A DNA stretch of 64,000 nucleotides from Cryptomeria japonica (lineage: Eukaryota; Streptophyta; Pinopsida; Cupressales; Cupressaceae), in assembly GCF_030272615.1 (NCBI RefSeq), contig NC_081409.1:238663832-238727831 (forward strand), read 5' to 3'. The notes beneath the pieces are model-generated. The model was given only the letters and a program-made list of their open reading frames with translations. It was not told the origin of the DNA and ran no database searches. Made by a program: the position numbers and the translations under genes. Positions 44,229 to 56,654 of the stretch are shown here, in pieces; within the stretch, counting starts at the first letter, position 1, and each line of letters begins with the position of its first letter.

Positions 44229-45618
44229 AGAGGAAAGAGGTAGAGATCCCATCAGATATAACATTCCTCGAGGTAACCCACCACCTCCTCCTCCAAATGA
44301 AATGGAGATGTTGCGGCAACAAGTCGAGAATCTCACCCAACAACTTCATAGTGGTGTCAAGACTAACCAATTCTCACTCAATGACATCTGTCCCTATCCT
44401 TTTGATAGGAATCTTTACATGCCACCCTTTCCACGCGGGTTTGAAACACCCAAATTTGAAAAATATAGAGGAAAGGGGGATCCCCGTGATCATGTCAGAG
44501 AATTTCATTCCACTTGTCTTGAAGTGGCATATGAAGACACCTACCTAATGCGCCTTTTTCCCCAAAGCTTGGGAGGAACAACCACATCATGGTTTTCCCG
44601 ACTACCAGGTGGCATTAGAACATTTGAGGAACTCATCCAGAAGTTTCTAACTCATTACTCTCATAACATTGAACGCGACATTACCATGGCTGATCTGTGC
44701 AACACTAAACAAAAACCAGGTGAACTATTCTCAGTATTCCTGCAACGATGGTGCCAAATGTCTAGCAGACGTTCTCTTCAGTTACCTGAACGAGAACTAG
44801 TGGAAATATTCATTTCCAACTTAAACGAAGAAATGGAATTTCACCTGGATGTCAAAGACACAGATTATTTTAATGATATGATCACCAAGGGTTTGAAATG
44901 TGAAAGGGCACTCATCAAGAAAGGACTCATCAAAATCTTTAATGAACCAAAAGATGGTCCTCGCCCGCGCTTCAATAGTGATAAACCAAGCTTCTAGAAT
45001 AAAAACAAGAATATCGTCAACGATGGGGTTGTGGATGCCTGGACTATACAAAATGCACAACCTGTGGTTCGGTTTGCAGGACAAAATCCTCCACCTCAGA
45101 ACAACACAAATGTTCCTTCTAATCAAGGTCGCATCACATCTCATGATGAACCAAGACCTCGTCAGCAAAAACAGAAACGCACATACACTCCCTTAGGGGA
45201 ACCCATTGAAACAGTATTGCGACAACTCATTTCTCAAAATTTGGTCACTCTACCTAAACTATCAAACTATGAGCCTCAAGTCAAACCAACATGGTGGAGA
45301 GATACTGAACACTGTGAATTCCACCAAGGAAGAGGACACAAGACAAGTAACTGTCATCAATTGAAAGATCTCATTCAGGATCTTATTGACCGAGGAGAAA
45401 TTGAAATAGAAGGACATGACCCAAAAACAACCAATAATGATCATCTGATGTTCAAAAATCCACTTCCATCACAAGATCAAAGGAGTCCTTCCACTTCTAG
45501 GCGAGGCACTGATACCACTGATTATACACAGGCTGCGTATAATTACACTATAAATCATCTGTATGATGCCAATGAACAAGTTGCAACTATAACCTTCAAA
45601 AATCCCAACTCAAATTGA
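44229..45618 (+). pseudogene. Outer gypsy Gag, capsid and nucleocapsid part
   Basis: Frame +1 relative to the start. 'FETPKFEKYRGKGDPRDHVREF', 'LMRLFPQSLGGTTTSWFSRLPGG' and 'LCNTKQKPGELFSVFLQRW' are the Gag capsid fold. 'CEFHQGRGHKTSNC' is the variant zinc knuckle, and 'CHQLKDLIQDLIDRGEIEIEGHD' follows. Two nonsense codons interrupt it: TAG at 44995-44997, where the inner copy has TGG, and TGA at 45616-45618, which a CGA-to-TGA change would explain. Both fit cytosine deamination. The protein would have built the particle and bound genomic RNA. Confidence 0.9.
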
Positions 45619-47634
45619 AATGTTGTTACACGTCGTGGCAAAGTCACCATAAAGGCAGCTCCACAAGGCACCACCTCCATCCCAAAGCAGTACAATCTTG
45701 TGGAACAATTAGACAAAATCCCTACGCTTATATCCATTTTAGAACTATTACGCCTGTCACCATCTCATAAAACTATCTTGGATCAAGCACTCCAAGAGGC
45801 GTCGGTCCCTGCGAACCTGAATATAGACCAATTTCAATCCATGGTTGGAAGTCTAAAGTCATCACCTTGTCTCACTTTTTCCGAAAGTGACAACTCTTCC
45901 TTCCAGCAACCTCATAACGCTTCGCTACACATTGAAGGCTTTATCAACCAACACAGGATCAAGCGAGTCTTGATCGATAATGGAGCAGGCCTGAACATTT
46001 GTACACTACAGTTGGTCACAGCATTGGGATATGCGATAGAATCAGTGGATCCTCGCAAGAAGATCACAATCAAAGCCTATGACGATGCAGAGCGTTCATC
46101 CAAAGGAGTTGTGGTATTACCAATTCAAAGGGGCCCCGTGGTAAAGCACATCATCTGTCAGGTTTTGGACCTTCCTTTGCCATACAATCTATTGTTAGGG
46201 AGACCTTGGATACATGCCATGCAAGCCATTCCATCTACCTACCATCAATGTATCAAGTTCCCACATAATGGTGTAGAGATCACAATCCTGGGCGATGCAA
46301 ATCCTTTTGCATTTTGCCATAATATCAGCCATCAACCAGAGATTACTGTTCCTAATAATAGAGAAGTCATTTCCTCCACATCATATATAAGTCCTGCTTC
46401 TCTTGCCAGTTCGAACACCACTATACCAAAGCAAGAAAAGCTTAAGATGAAGATGGCAGAGGAAGGTCCTGGAGAATACAACTTAAGTCAACTCTTTTGT
46501 GTGGGACAAATGCCCCTTTCTCCTAGAACACATGGTAAACCACAGCAGTTACTCCAGCAACCACTGATCACGTCAGCATGTGCTTTGACGCCTTTCATCC
46601 TTGGAAAGAGTCAAGAAGAAGAAACCCAAGATGAGGACTTAGCGGAATGGATCTATAAAGATCCCATCACCACTGATATACCGCAAGTTAAACTTCCTAC
46701 GGATCAGTATGGCAAAGGTCTCCTCATTATGCAAAGAATGGGATATGATGGTCAGAGTGCTTTGGGATGTTGCAAACAAGGACGACATGAACCTCTGCTA
46801 CCAGAATTAAAGCCCAAAGGCAATACAGGCCTAGGCTTTGAAAAAGAGATCTTTCCTAAACTCAAATTCAAAGGAAAACCTAGCAAACTACTATGTCAAC
46901 CTACGGCAAAAAGGACACCTTTCATCATTAAAGCAGCATCAAGCACCATCCCAACTACCCCATCGAGGCTCACAACCCCAATGCAACTATCACCAATGCC
47001 AGTCATCCCACCAAGCGAACCAGTAATCCCATCAGCAGCACCATTTGCAGCAACAACTGTATCAGAACCCGCAGCAGCATCTATGGCACTAGCAGTATCA
47101 GCAAAAGCCACTGAGTCAATCTTACCGATACTCCCCGTATCAAATTCCTTGATCCCCATCACACTTCCTGCAGCACCGATCACTACAAAGGTACATAAAC
47201 CAATCATACCTGCAGTATTTAACTCCAAGGACATCCCAGTGTGGTATAGTAATCGGATGCTGGAAAGTGACTCAAAGACCGACTCACATGAATGGGAATT
47301 TGATTCTGTACAGCTTAACACTTCAGATGAGGAAGACACATCACCACCTCCACCACACAAAGACATCCCTGTTTATGGAGAAGCACAGATAAAGACCACT
47401 TGGGTACCTGAGCTGGAAACATCTTCCATAGACCCTACGTCTCATCCTACGCCTGATTCTGACAGGGAGAGTACCATCAACTACCTTCACCATAACGTCT
47501 TAACCCTCACTGATACATCTAATGCACTTAACCTAATCGATGAAGTAATGCCCATTATCCATCCTGAACTCATCGATGGAACCAACCAAATCCCCCATGT
47601 CTTGACTTCTTCCAAAACAATGAGGCCATCATAG
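45619..47634 (+). pseudogene. Outer gypsy aspartic protease, G-patch and linker
   Basis: 'RIKRVLIDNGAGLNICTL' is the protease with the catalytic Asp kept (the inner copy has Asn). 'LPLPYNLLLGRPWIHAM' is the second conserved protease segment. 'YGKGLLIMQRMGYDGQSALG' near 46709 is a G-patch, an RNA-binding module found after protease in several plant gypsy lineages. Then comes a 200-residue Pro/Ser/Ala-rich linker that is much longer than in the inner element, and an acidic stretch. The frame ends at 47634 by a frameshift: the homologous 'FFQNNEAIIEFLELRDN' continues in another frame. Confidence 0.88.
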
Positions 47635-49472
47635 AATTTTTGGAATTAAGGGATAACCTACCAAGCGGGGATCACAAAGCTGGATTCGCCATTGAACTTA
47701 ATAGTGCAGCATACTTTGGGGCGGATGCCAAACCTTTCAGCTGCAAAAATATAACAATAAAACATGGATCTTCCAGTGAAAACCACACTGTGGCACTGTT
47801 TGATCCAACAAAAGTAAAAAGAAAGAGCGTATCCAATGGTGAAAACCTATCTGAGGCACCTGAGGATGAAGGGTTTGACATTCTCCCTACTAATGCACAA
47901 CAGGAACGATCAACGATTCTCATCGAGGAAACCAAAGAATACAATGTGGGGACTCCTGAAAATCCTCATCTCATACATCTGGCATCTCTTCTCACTCCAG
48001 AGGAACAACCTAAATTTATAGAGTTCTTCCAGAAGCGTCAGATCAACTTTGCATGGTCATATGCAGACATGCCTGGGCTTGATCCTGATTTAGTCATGCA
48101 TCACCTCACCGTAGCAAAAGGAGCCAAACCTGTCAAGCAGAAACTTCGTAAGATGCATCCTCAAATTGCAGTGCTAGTTAAAACAGAACTCAAGAAACTC
48201 CTAGATGTTGGTTTCATTAGACCAATTAATTATGCAGAATGGATCTCCAACATTGTGCCTGTCGGCAAACCAAAAGGGTACATCCGCATTTGTACTGACT
48301 TCAGAGATCTGAATAAGGCATGTCCTAAGGATGACTTCCCCCTACCAAATATCAACATCATAGTGGATCTGACAACAGGACATGCCATGCTTTCACTCAT
48401 GGATGGCTTTTCAGGATACAATCAAATAAAGATCGCACCAGAGGACCAACATAAGATAGCTCTCACATGTCCATGGGGCACATATTGCTGGAATGTAATG
48501 CCCTTCGGTCTAAAGAATGCAGGAGCAACCTATCAAAGAGCAATGACCACCATCTTCCATGACATGATGCATACTATGATGGAAGATTATGTGGATGACT
48601 TACTAGCAAAATCACTCACCAGAGAAGGACATCTCCACATCTTAGAAAAAATCTTTGATAGACTGGAACAATACCATGTTCAACTCAACCCAAAGAAATG
48701 TGTCTTTGGAGTGACCTCCAGGAAGCTTCTAGGATACATTGTCTCAAGCAAAGGTATTGAGGTCGACCCAGCAAAGGTAAAAGCAATCATGGACATGCCA
48801 CCACCAAAGAATATCAGTCAACTAAGGACATTACAAGGGCGGCTTCAATCCATCCGAAGATTCATTGCACAATTGGCTGATAAGTGTCACCCATTCACAC
48901 ACCTGCTACACAAGAACATCCACTTTCAGTGGGATGCCAGATGCCAGCAAGAATTTCAGACACTTAAAGACTATCTCATGAATCCACCATTGCTGATGCC
49001 ACCAGATCCAAGTAGACCATTGTTACTATATATCTCAGCAACAAGTACGGCATTGGGTGTACTACTGGCACAACATAATGCAGAAGGAAAAGAGTGTGTT
49101 GTTTACTACATCACTCGCACACTGGTGGGCTATGAACTCAATTACACACCTATTGAGCGAGCTTGCCTAGCAGTAATCCTGGCAGCTACCAAACTGAGGC
49201 ACTATCTGTTAACACATAAAGTAAAACTCATTGCAAAGATCGATCCACTCAAGTATTTACTCAGCAAAGCAGCATTGACAGGTCGCTTGGCCAAATGGGT
49301 GATGATTCTAAGTGAATTTGACATTGAGTACGTGGACCGTAAAGCTATCAAAGGTCAAGTTATTGCAGATCAGTTGGCCGATGCACCACTCATAGGCGAT
49401 CATCCTCTCATTTCCAATTTTTCAGATGAAGAGATATTCATGATCACAACAACACAACCATGGAAATTATAA
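47635..49472 (+). pseudogene. Outer gypsy reverse transcriptase and RNase H
   Basis: Open for 610 codons from 47640. RT motifs: 'VKQKLRKMHPQ', 'RICTDFRDLNKACPKDDFPLP', 'DGFSGYNQIKIAPEDQHK', 'PFGLKNAGATYQRAM' and catalytic 'YVDDLLAKS'. The RNase H spans 'LLLYISATSTALGVLLAQ' to 'EYVDRKAIKGQVIADQLADAP'. The TAA at 49470-49472 sits in 'PWKL*IDGSCT' where the inner copy has Tyr (LYFDGS). All key RT residues are intact. Confidence 0.92.
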
Positions 49473-49874
49473 ATTGATGGTTCATGCACTAGGCACGGCT
49501 CTGGGGCAGGCATTCTGTTTATCACACCTCAGGGTGATAGCATCCCGAAGTCTTATAGGCTCACATTTCCATGCACAAACAACATAGCAGAGTATGAGGC
49601 CTTGATCACAGGACTCAGGCTAGCCGTACAATGGAAATTACAAGAACTGCAAGTATATGGCGACTCGCAACTGGTCATTCAACAAGCAACAGATGAATAT
49701 CAGACCAAAGATGATAAACTCATGCCATATAAGCAAATGGTGGACACTCTAAAGACATCATTTACTACTATCACTTTTTAGCAGATACCAAGAGATCAGA
49801 ATCGAGTTGCTGATGCTATGGCTACCATTGCATCTCTCCTAGATCTTCCACAAAATTAAACACGCTACGAGTTC
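49473..49874 (+). pseudogene. Second RNase H of outer gypsy
   Basis: 'IDGSCTRHGSGAGILFITPQGDSIP', 'NNIAEYEALITGLRLA', 'VYGDSQLVIQQ' and 'QIPRDQNRVADAMATIAS' form the extra RNase H typical of Tat elements. Two stops lie in it: TAG at 49779-49781 (Glu in the inner copy) and TAA at 49857-49859 (Glu in the inner copy). Both are G-to-T type changes. Confidence 0.85.
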
Positions 49875-51212
49875 TTGGTAGAACAGCTTTGGATTCCCGC
49901 TTATGATATCCCCGAATCCGAAATGATATGTCGCCTTGTCGGTTCTGAATCCCCATGGTACGGTGAGTTCTACACCTATCTCCACGATCACACCCTTCCT
50001 CCTAACCAATCAAATAACCAACATAAAACCTTCATTCGCCAAACTGCTCGATATACCATTATTGCCGAAACCCTATACCGATGCGGTCTTGATGGTACTC
50101 TCCTTCGATGTCTGGAACAAGATGAGATAACAAAGGCTTTGGAAGAGGTCCATGAAGGAATTTGTGGGACTCACTCAAGTGGTCCGTCACTAGCCAAGAA
50201 ACTCCTACGCAATGGATACTATTGGCCATCTATGGAAAAGGATTCCTACTACTTTGTCAGAAAATGCAAGAAATGTCAAGTTCATGGTGACCTGATACAT
50301 GCACCGGCCCAGGAACTACAACCAATCACAACACCATGGCCTTTCTGTCAATGGGGTCTTGACCTTGTGGGTAAGATTCATCCATCTTCATCCAATGGCC
50401 ATAAATTCATTATTACCGCCACCGAATATTTCACAAAGTGGATCGAAGCTGTTCCACTTACCCAAGTCACCGGCAAGCAGATCGCCTCATTCATCCTCAA
50501 CTACATCATCTGCCGGTATGGTGTACCCATGTCCATCATCACAGATAACGGTCTTCCTTTCAAAAATCAGGATGTCCGTGAACTTTGTGAGAAATTTCAT
50601 ATCCAACACCGCTTTTCCACTCCCTATTACCCACAAGGCAATGGTCAAGCCGAAGCATCCAATAAAAACATATTGAGGATCCTAAAGAAGACAGTCAATG
50701 ATGTCGGCCGTGATTGGCATGTTGAACTAAATCCAGCGCTATGGGCATATCGAACTAGCATTCGAACCCCTATAGGTGCAACTCCTTATTCATTGGTCTA
50801 TGGTGCAGAAGCTATCTTGCCTATTGAGGTCGAAATACCATCATTACGGGTTTCCTTGCGTAATCTGATAGATGATGAAGCCTACAGAGTATCCCATCTT
50901 CAGGACTTAGAGTTACTTGATGAGAAGCGGCAAGCTGCGTACAATCATCTCAAAGCCTATCAGCAACGCATGAGCAGAAGCTACAATCATCGAGTTAGGC
51001 CTCGTACATTTGAGGTAGGTGATCTTGTTCTACGAGAGAATCCTCGCAACCAACCAAACAGAGAACATCAGGGAAAGTTTTAATCAAACTGGCTGGGCCC
51101 ATATGTTGTCACTGTTGTATTCGGGTCCGGGGCATATCAGTTGGCTACATCAAAAGGAGAACCGCTCGCAGATCTAATTAACAGCATGCACCTAAAACGG
51201 TTTTATACCTAA
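49875..51212 (+). pseudogene. Outer gypsy integrase
   Basis: HHCC zinc domain ('HEGICGTH...CKKCQ'), core with 'QWGLDLVGKI' (Asp), 'IITDNGLPFKNQ' (Asp) and 'YYPQGNGQAEASNK' (Glu), and C-terminal 'RTFEVGDLVLRENP'. A TAA (51081-51083) replaces Glu just before the GPY/F module 'SNWLGPYVVTVVFGSGAYQL'. The frame continues to the natural end 'RFYT' with TAA at 51210-51212. The catalytic triad is complete. Confidence 0.92.
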
Positions 51213-51322
51213 GCTGTACAGAGCATCAAGCTCCCCTACATACCAGAAAATACCAAAAACATTCAGAAAAATATCCTAAAGAAATACAAAAACATTCAAA
51301 AAAGTAAAGAAAAATCATGCAT

Positions 51323-51393
51323 CCAAACGGTGAACAACCACTCCGGTGGCACCTTGGGTAAGCGCGATGGTGAAAACTTGGCAAACAGGTGCC
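51323..51393 (+). ncRNA. Two GGTGAAAA-hairpin RNA modules (outer gypsy 3' region)
   Basis: Module 1: CCAA/TTGG outside, GGTG (51329-51332) paired with CACC (51350-51353), an AACAA bulge, and CCAC-TCCG-GTGG. In the inner element the closing strand is CGCC, so a U-G pair there is a U-A pair here. Module 2: GGTG (51369-51372) with TGCC (51390-51393), AAAA, CTTG-GCAAA-CAGG. Same place relative to the integrase stop as in the inner element. Confidence 0.6.
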
Positions 51394-51489
51394 ACTCGTA
51401 AAGACAATGGCTCCAGTATCTTTCAGATTCGTTGCAATCACATTCATGCATCCACACATCCATCCATCTAAACCATGGCTTGTTATTTG

Positions 51490-52651
51490 TGTAGCGTCCT
51501 AAAATTGCGACACTTGCAATTTCGACTGCATTTGGGTCTTCACGATGGCGACGCAACACTGAACCTGAATGGAGACCCCGAAACTTGTTCATGACATCAA
51601 AAACTGCATTTTTCAGCACCCTGGCCTGATCCTCCTTGCACCCTGCTGTCCCTGGAGGTGGGACCATGACGCCCAGCGCCCTGGTCCCTGTCCCTATTTT
51701 TGGGCCCGGTCTCTTTTGGGTCTCGGGTCTTTATGTTTGCAAATTGGAAAATAATCTTCCCAGGTCGGCCTAAGGTCGGAAAAATCAGTCTTTCAACCCT
51801 AATTGGCAAGTATATAAACTACATTTCCTCTCCCATTTTGGTAGATGGAAAAAAAAGGCGGAAACGATATTCAAGCATTCAAGCATTCCTTCAAGCAATT
51901 GAGCATTCTAAGTCTCCATTCAAGGCTAAGTGTTGCATTCAAGACAAGGATTCAACCATTGAAGAGGAGATCACATACCACATACAACATACAACATGCA
52001 TTACACCTTCGCATGTAAGAATACAAACACTCTTACAACAAGGTATCAGTACTTGTTTACATTACAAACATTTACATTTACAGCATTCTCATTTCTTGGT
52101 TAATTCCAAAACCGGGGTTTGACCTAAAGGCAAACCCCTAATCCCTAACCCCCCAATCGTCCTCTCTTTTTTGTGTGTAGGTTGCAGGTACGCGGCTATA
52201 ATTGAAGATCTGGAATCCTTGTGCAGAGACGAACAGATCCCCCTTTGTTTTGCGGATTTTTCGGAGGACCGTGTGCAAGTCGGGCGCCATCGTCCCGTCA
52301 ACTTTCGCCCGAATTTGCAGAACAGCATCATCTCGACATTTTATTGCTAATTCCAGGTCCGCAGCTTCATCCTGTATCCCTATCTCTGTTTATAAGCGAA
52401 TCTTTCTTGCTTCTACATACATTCCTAGTTCAATCTTCTATCTACATTCTTTACAAAAGAGGGTATCCTTGATGTCTCAACCCTTGAAACTCATTTAGAA
52501 TCCAATCCTGCATTGTGTGGGATTGGATCTTGTGGGCTTCAACCCCTCTTTTGAATGTAAAGTCCCTCCTAAGTGAAAACCGTTAATCCTAGTGACCCCC
52601 TTTCTCCTTGGGGTGGGGGAGAACACCTAGGGTTCGATTTTCCGCTTTACA
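51490..52651 (+). mobile_element. Solo LTR of another gypsy family, in outer gypsy 3' region
   Basis: It starts TGTAGCGTCC and ends CGCTTTACA, flanked by the direct duplication ATTTG (51485-51489 and 52652-52656). A TATA box TATATAAA lies at 51811-51818. There is no internal region, so it is the product of LTR-LTR recombination after a full insertion. The reverse-orientation sequence ending at 20012 may belong to the same family. Confidence 0.88.
51811..51818 (+). promoter_or_regulatory. TATA box of the solo LTR
   Basis: TATATAAA in a GC-richer context, 320 bp into the LTR; a good core-promoter match. Confidence 0.5.
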
Positions 52652-52656
52652 ATTTG

Positions 52657-54751
52657 ATCTATAATCAAAGAAAGTACTTCATGCGTCTTGCATCCCACTT
52701 TGTCATAGTCATGTCTACACTTGGGGGCAATGCCCTTAAATCTAGTTGGTGGAAGTGAATTCTACATTACTGGTGATTCATTGGGTAAAACATTCAAAAC
52801 TGTTTCACAAAATCCAAAAACATTCAAAACTATTTCACAAAATCCAAAAAAACATTCAAAAATGACTCACAAAATCCAAAAACATTCAAAACAATTCAAA
52901 ATCCAAAAACATCAGAAAACATCAAAAAATCAAACAAAAAAACATGGCAATACATTGTACATACCCATCTGAGCAGATCCCAAACAAACATTGCGACATA
53001 CTTAAATGACCATTTATCAATCAAACCAAACAACATCAACAATCTACACAACAAACTGTCTTCAACAAGGATGCATCCTTCCTTACCAAAACAAAGACAA
53101 GATGACATTTTCTTTGATAAGAAAATTTTGTTTAAGCTATCATATACTTGATTGATTTATGGGTTATTTATTTTAGGTTCTTGCCGCAATTGTTTGTATC
53201 CTCTGCAATTTATTTCCGATGAAGTTCTGGGGCATGTACTAATGGTGTCTATGTGGGAAGTTCACTAAGCTATGTGATCATAGGCAAAAATACAGTCATA
53301 GATCACTACGGCTTGCTGACTACAGCGTATACCTCGACCATATGAGCATGAACCATTACCAAGGATCCATATTCTTTATTCTTTATGTATATATTGTTTG
53401 TTTGCAGGTACAATTCCCTTTCTTTGGTTCCTCCTACCTCATCCAAACTAGATAAAGGTTTTATCTCTTATTACGGTATGCACTTGTCTCAGGATATGAT
53501 CAGCCTAAGATCAAGGAGGATGATCCAAGTCATGCATGAAAGGAGATAATCCTTGTCTGTTCCGCAAGCAATACTCAGGTCAACTTGATCCATTATATCA
53601 AGTTGCTTGTATTAACTTGCTATATCAAAATCCATGTAAGAAATACTCTGGTCATCTTGAATCTTTATGTCAAGTTGCTTGTATTTTCTTACAACATTTT
53701 AAAGCTCAATGATGAAAATAGAGCACTATGGATCGTCATCTCATCTCATCTGTATATATTGCATTTCATCCATCCATACATTCATAATAGCTGCATATCA
53801 TGCATACATAGTCATAATAATGCATACTCTATTTTACTCATCTTCTTCCATAGGACTTGGTCCTAGTCCTCCATATCTTCTATCTAACATCGAATCCCCC
53901 CTCACCCTCCCTATCTTGATCATCAACATCATCCTAATCCCTTTATCGCTTCCCATCCTCACTCATCCACAAAATTAAGCCAGTTACTCTATCTACATAG
54001 ATACATCGACTCCCACACACCTAGACTATCAACAGATACTCTGATCAAGTATCTTCGGGTCTCAACAGGTAATCGATCATGGTAATCCTAGACTACATCA
54101 GGCATTTATCATAATGACCTAGTCTCAACGGGGCTGCCATGATTCCCCACAACCATCCATCACACGCACACACTATCAATTGATCAACCAATCAAACACA
54201 ATCCAACAGACAATTACATCAATTGTCTACGTCTCAACGAGTATTTTGCTTCATATACCTTGACTTCATCGGACAATTATATCAATTGTCTAAGTCACAT
54301 CAGGTCACTTTGATTCACTTACTCAGACTTTATCATGTCCAAGTGACCAACTGACATCAACTGTCACGCTTTGACTTGACCGAGGCAATTAAACCGATTG
54401 CACCAGATTGTCTAACCAATTTTGATCAATTGTATAACATCAATCCAAACCCCACACTACATCTGCTATGTATCTCTTGCATGACCTCAGGGTACTCGCT
54501 GGCTTGTTGTTTCTTCATATTCACTCCATTTTCTCCCATTCTTTCATCATTAGTTCTAATTTCTTCTATTCTACCTCCCCTCCACTTTTCATTCTTTTTC
54601 AAGAGATCGCCCGATTTTTCAAAAAAAATCGGCCCATCTCTCGAGGGGGCATCCCACCCATTAAATTTACAGTTTATGGGGCATTTCTTCACACCTATTT
54701 TTCTTTCTTTGAAACGACGCGATAAATTGCACCGTCTCAAAGAGGGGCAAA
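52657..54751 (+). other. Outer gypsy 3' region with hairpin array and PPT
   Basis: Non-coding. 52790-52945 is a degenerate repeat of 'aaaacattcaaaa(c/a)t...cacaaaatcc'. 54030-54430 is a series of short inverted repeats (separate entry). The 3' end carries a nested hairpin (AGAGAT/ATCTCT, CCGATTTTT/AAAAATCGG, 54602-54641) followed by CGAGGGGGCAT. A second hairpin (54707-54716 with 54733-54742) leads into the PPT AGAGGGGCAAA next to the LTR. No antisense PMD ORF is seen here, unlike the inner element. Confidence 0.75.
54034..54401 (+). repeat. Series of short variable-stem inverted repeats
   Basis: Examples: AGATACT/AGTATCT (54034-54054), AGACAATT/AATTGTCT (54208-54228, loop ACATC), GGACAATT/AATTGTCT (54271-54291, loop ATATC, one G-T pair), GGTCACTT/AAGTGACC (54303-54348), TGACA/TGTCA (54352-54366) and GCAAT/ATTGC (54385-54401). 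Between them recur spacers such as GTCTCAAC and GACTTCATCGG. Stems differ while layout and spacers repeat. Confidence 0.6.
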
Positions 54752-56490
54752 TGTAGTCACATAAATCTGTCCACTTAATTAAATGAATACTTAGTATTTA
54801 TTTGATTATTTAACCATCAATTAATAATTAATTAAATTAATATTTAATTAATTCATCTTAACCCTCTTCTCCTATTAATTAAATAAATTATTCAATTTAT
54901 TTGATTTAATTCACTTAACCAAATTCAGACCGTTAATTAAATAAATAAATCATATTTATTTAATTAAATATTCTCTCACATTTAAATAAATTAATATTTA
55001 TTTAAATCCCCCAAAATCCCACCTCTCACATTTAAATAAATTAACATTTATTTAAATCACCTTTATCCTCCACCCACTTGTATTTTCCTACAAAAGCAAG
55101 TTGCACAATTATTTTAAATAAATAATTTATTTAAATCACCTTTATCCTCCACCCACTTGTATTTTCCTACAAAAGCAAGTTGCACAACTATTTTAAATAA
55201 ATTATTTATTTAAAATCCTATTTATCCTCACCCACTTGAAACCTTTAATGGTTTCCCTTAAAGTCTTCAAACTTGATGGCTTTAAAGTCTTCAAACTTGA
55301 TGGCTTCCTTCTATAGTCTTCTTAAGTCTTTAATGGTTTCCCTTAAAGTCTTCAAACTTGATGGCTTTAAAGTCTTCAAACTTAATGGCTTCCCTTAAAG
55401 TCTTCTTAAGACTTTAATGGTTTTCCTTAAAGTCTTCAAACCTTTAATGGTTTCCCTCAAAGTCTTCAAGCATTTTAATGCTTTATCTTCCTTTTTCTCA
55501 TTTAAATAAATTAATATTTATTTGAATATTTATCCAAATGCAAATTACACCATTTAATTGAAAATACCAAAATTCCTCCCACTTGCATTTTCCTACAAAA
55601 TCCACTTGCATGCCTAAACCCCTTCTAGATTCTTCTAAACCTTTCCTAATTAACCTAATCCATCCCCTAAATATTGTCACATTCCTAAGCAAATTGGAGT
55701 CACTTCTCAAAGACTCCAAAGTCTTTGAAAAGCAATTAATGATTTGTGTGTTCAACAAATTAGCCTCTAAAGTCTTCCAAACCACTTATGGCTCTTACAT
55801 GACCATTAATGGTTAATTCCACTTGCACCCATGGTTAAGGACTTTGACCCCTAACTTAACCCTCATGTAACCCATGTGTCTCTTCAAAACATTTATTTCT
55901 TTGACTAGGGTAACCATCATGTCCCCTCAAGCATTTAATGCTCCTTATCTCTCCTCTCAAGCCTCCTCATGGTGACACTTGTCAACATGGGATTGGGTTG
56001 AAAGTCTCACATGGATTGAATATCTTTCAATCCTAACCCTTGTTAAGATTACTCAATCTTAACCCTTCATTTCCCCATTTCTTCTATAAATAGAACCCTT
56101 CTCCTCAAGCAAAAAAGAAAGCATTAGAGTATTGTTGTTATACTGGCATTAGCATAGAGCTTTCTCATAGCATCACTATCTACACTTGCATAGCATTTGC
56201 TTATCATATTCAACCATCTTGAATCTCCATATGGCATCCATGGCTAGTGCTAAAAGCTGAGAGCTACACTCATTTGGGACTTGGAGAGGAGAGGAACAAG
56301 GGAGGAGCAACTATGAGCATCTTGATTAGCTATTTTATTCTATGTTTATATGCTTTCTATTTCATGCTTAATATCTCTCTTGATATGCCTGTTTAGGATA
56401 ATCTTTTGTTGCTAACACTAACGTTTGTTTCTTGTGCTCTTGTGTGTGTTGCCATCAAACAGATTTTCTAATCCTTTTTGCAGAGCATCA
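54752..56490 (+). repeat. Outer gypsy 3' LTR (1739 bp)
   Basis: Nearly identical to the 5' LTR. Differences I noticed include 'accatcaatt' for 'accacaatt', 'gtctttaatgg' for 'gcctttaatgg', 'aaaacattta' for 'aaagcattta' and 'cttctataaatag' for 'cttttataaatag'. Followed by the duplication ATTTT (56491-56495). Confidence 0.96.
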
Positions 56491-56495
56491 ATTTT

Positions 56496-56654
56496 CATAA
56501 TTGGATTCATAACCAATCATCTCACGACTTTCACCCCTTTGTGGCATATAGCCTCGGCACCTTTCACAAGCTTACGATCCCTAGATTGACACGTAGACCC
56601 AGTTGAATCCAATTTATTCCTTACCCTAGTTTTAGCCAATCAATTTGTACCAAG
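56496..56654. other. Short non-coding stretch right of the outer gypsy
   Basis: The right flank of the insertion. It contains no recognisable copia protein until 'KWIFKNKL' at about 56655. Confidence 0.5.

Larger units (their letters stand above)
24467..56490 (+). mobile_element. Outer Tat-like Ty3/gypsy element, about 32 kb with nested insertions
   Basis: Two LTRs (24467-26203 and 54752-56490) are flanked by the 5-bp duplication ATTTT (24462-24466 and 56491-56495), which proves insertion as one unit. Removing the 15-kb inner element and the solo LTR leaves about 15.8 kb of own sequence. The gene order Gag-PR-Gpatch-RT-RH-second RH-INT and the long non-coding regions on both sides of the coding region place it in the Tat group. 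I counted roughly ten to fifteen LTR-LTR differences in 1.74 kb, so it is young, yet its coding region has six or more stops and two frameshifts. Confidence 0.95.

Noticed and set aside
46896-47366. 156-codon antisense frame opposite the outer Gag-protease linker
   Set aside because: Shadow of the Pro/Ser/Ala-rich sense linker; no homology.
24467-56490. Large direct duplications (24.5/54.8 kb and 28.8/43.0 kb) as segmental duplication or assembly error
   Set aside because: Each pair has TG...CA ends, PBS and PPT at the inner edges and matching 5-bp target-site duplications, so they are LTR pairs.
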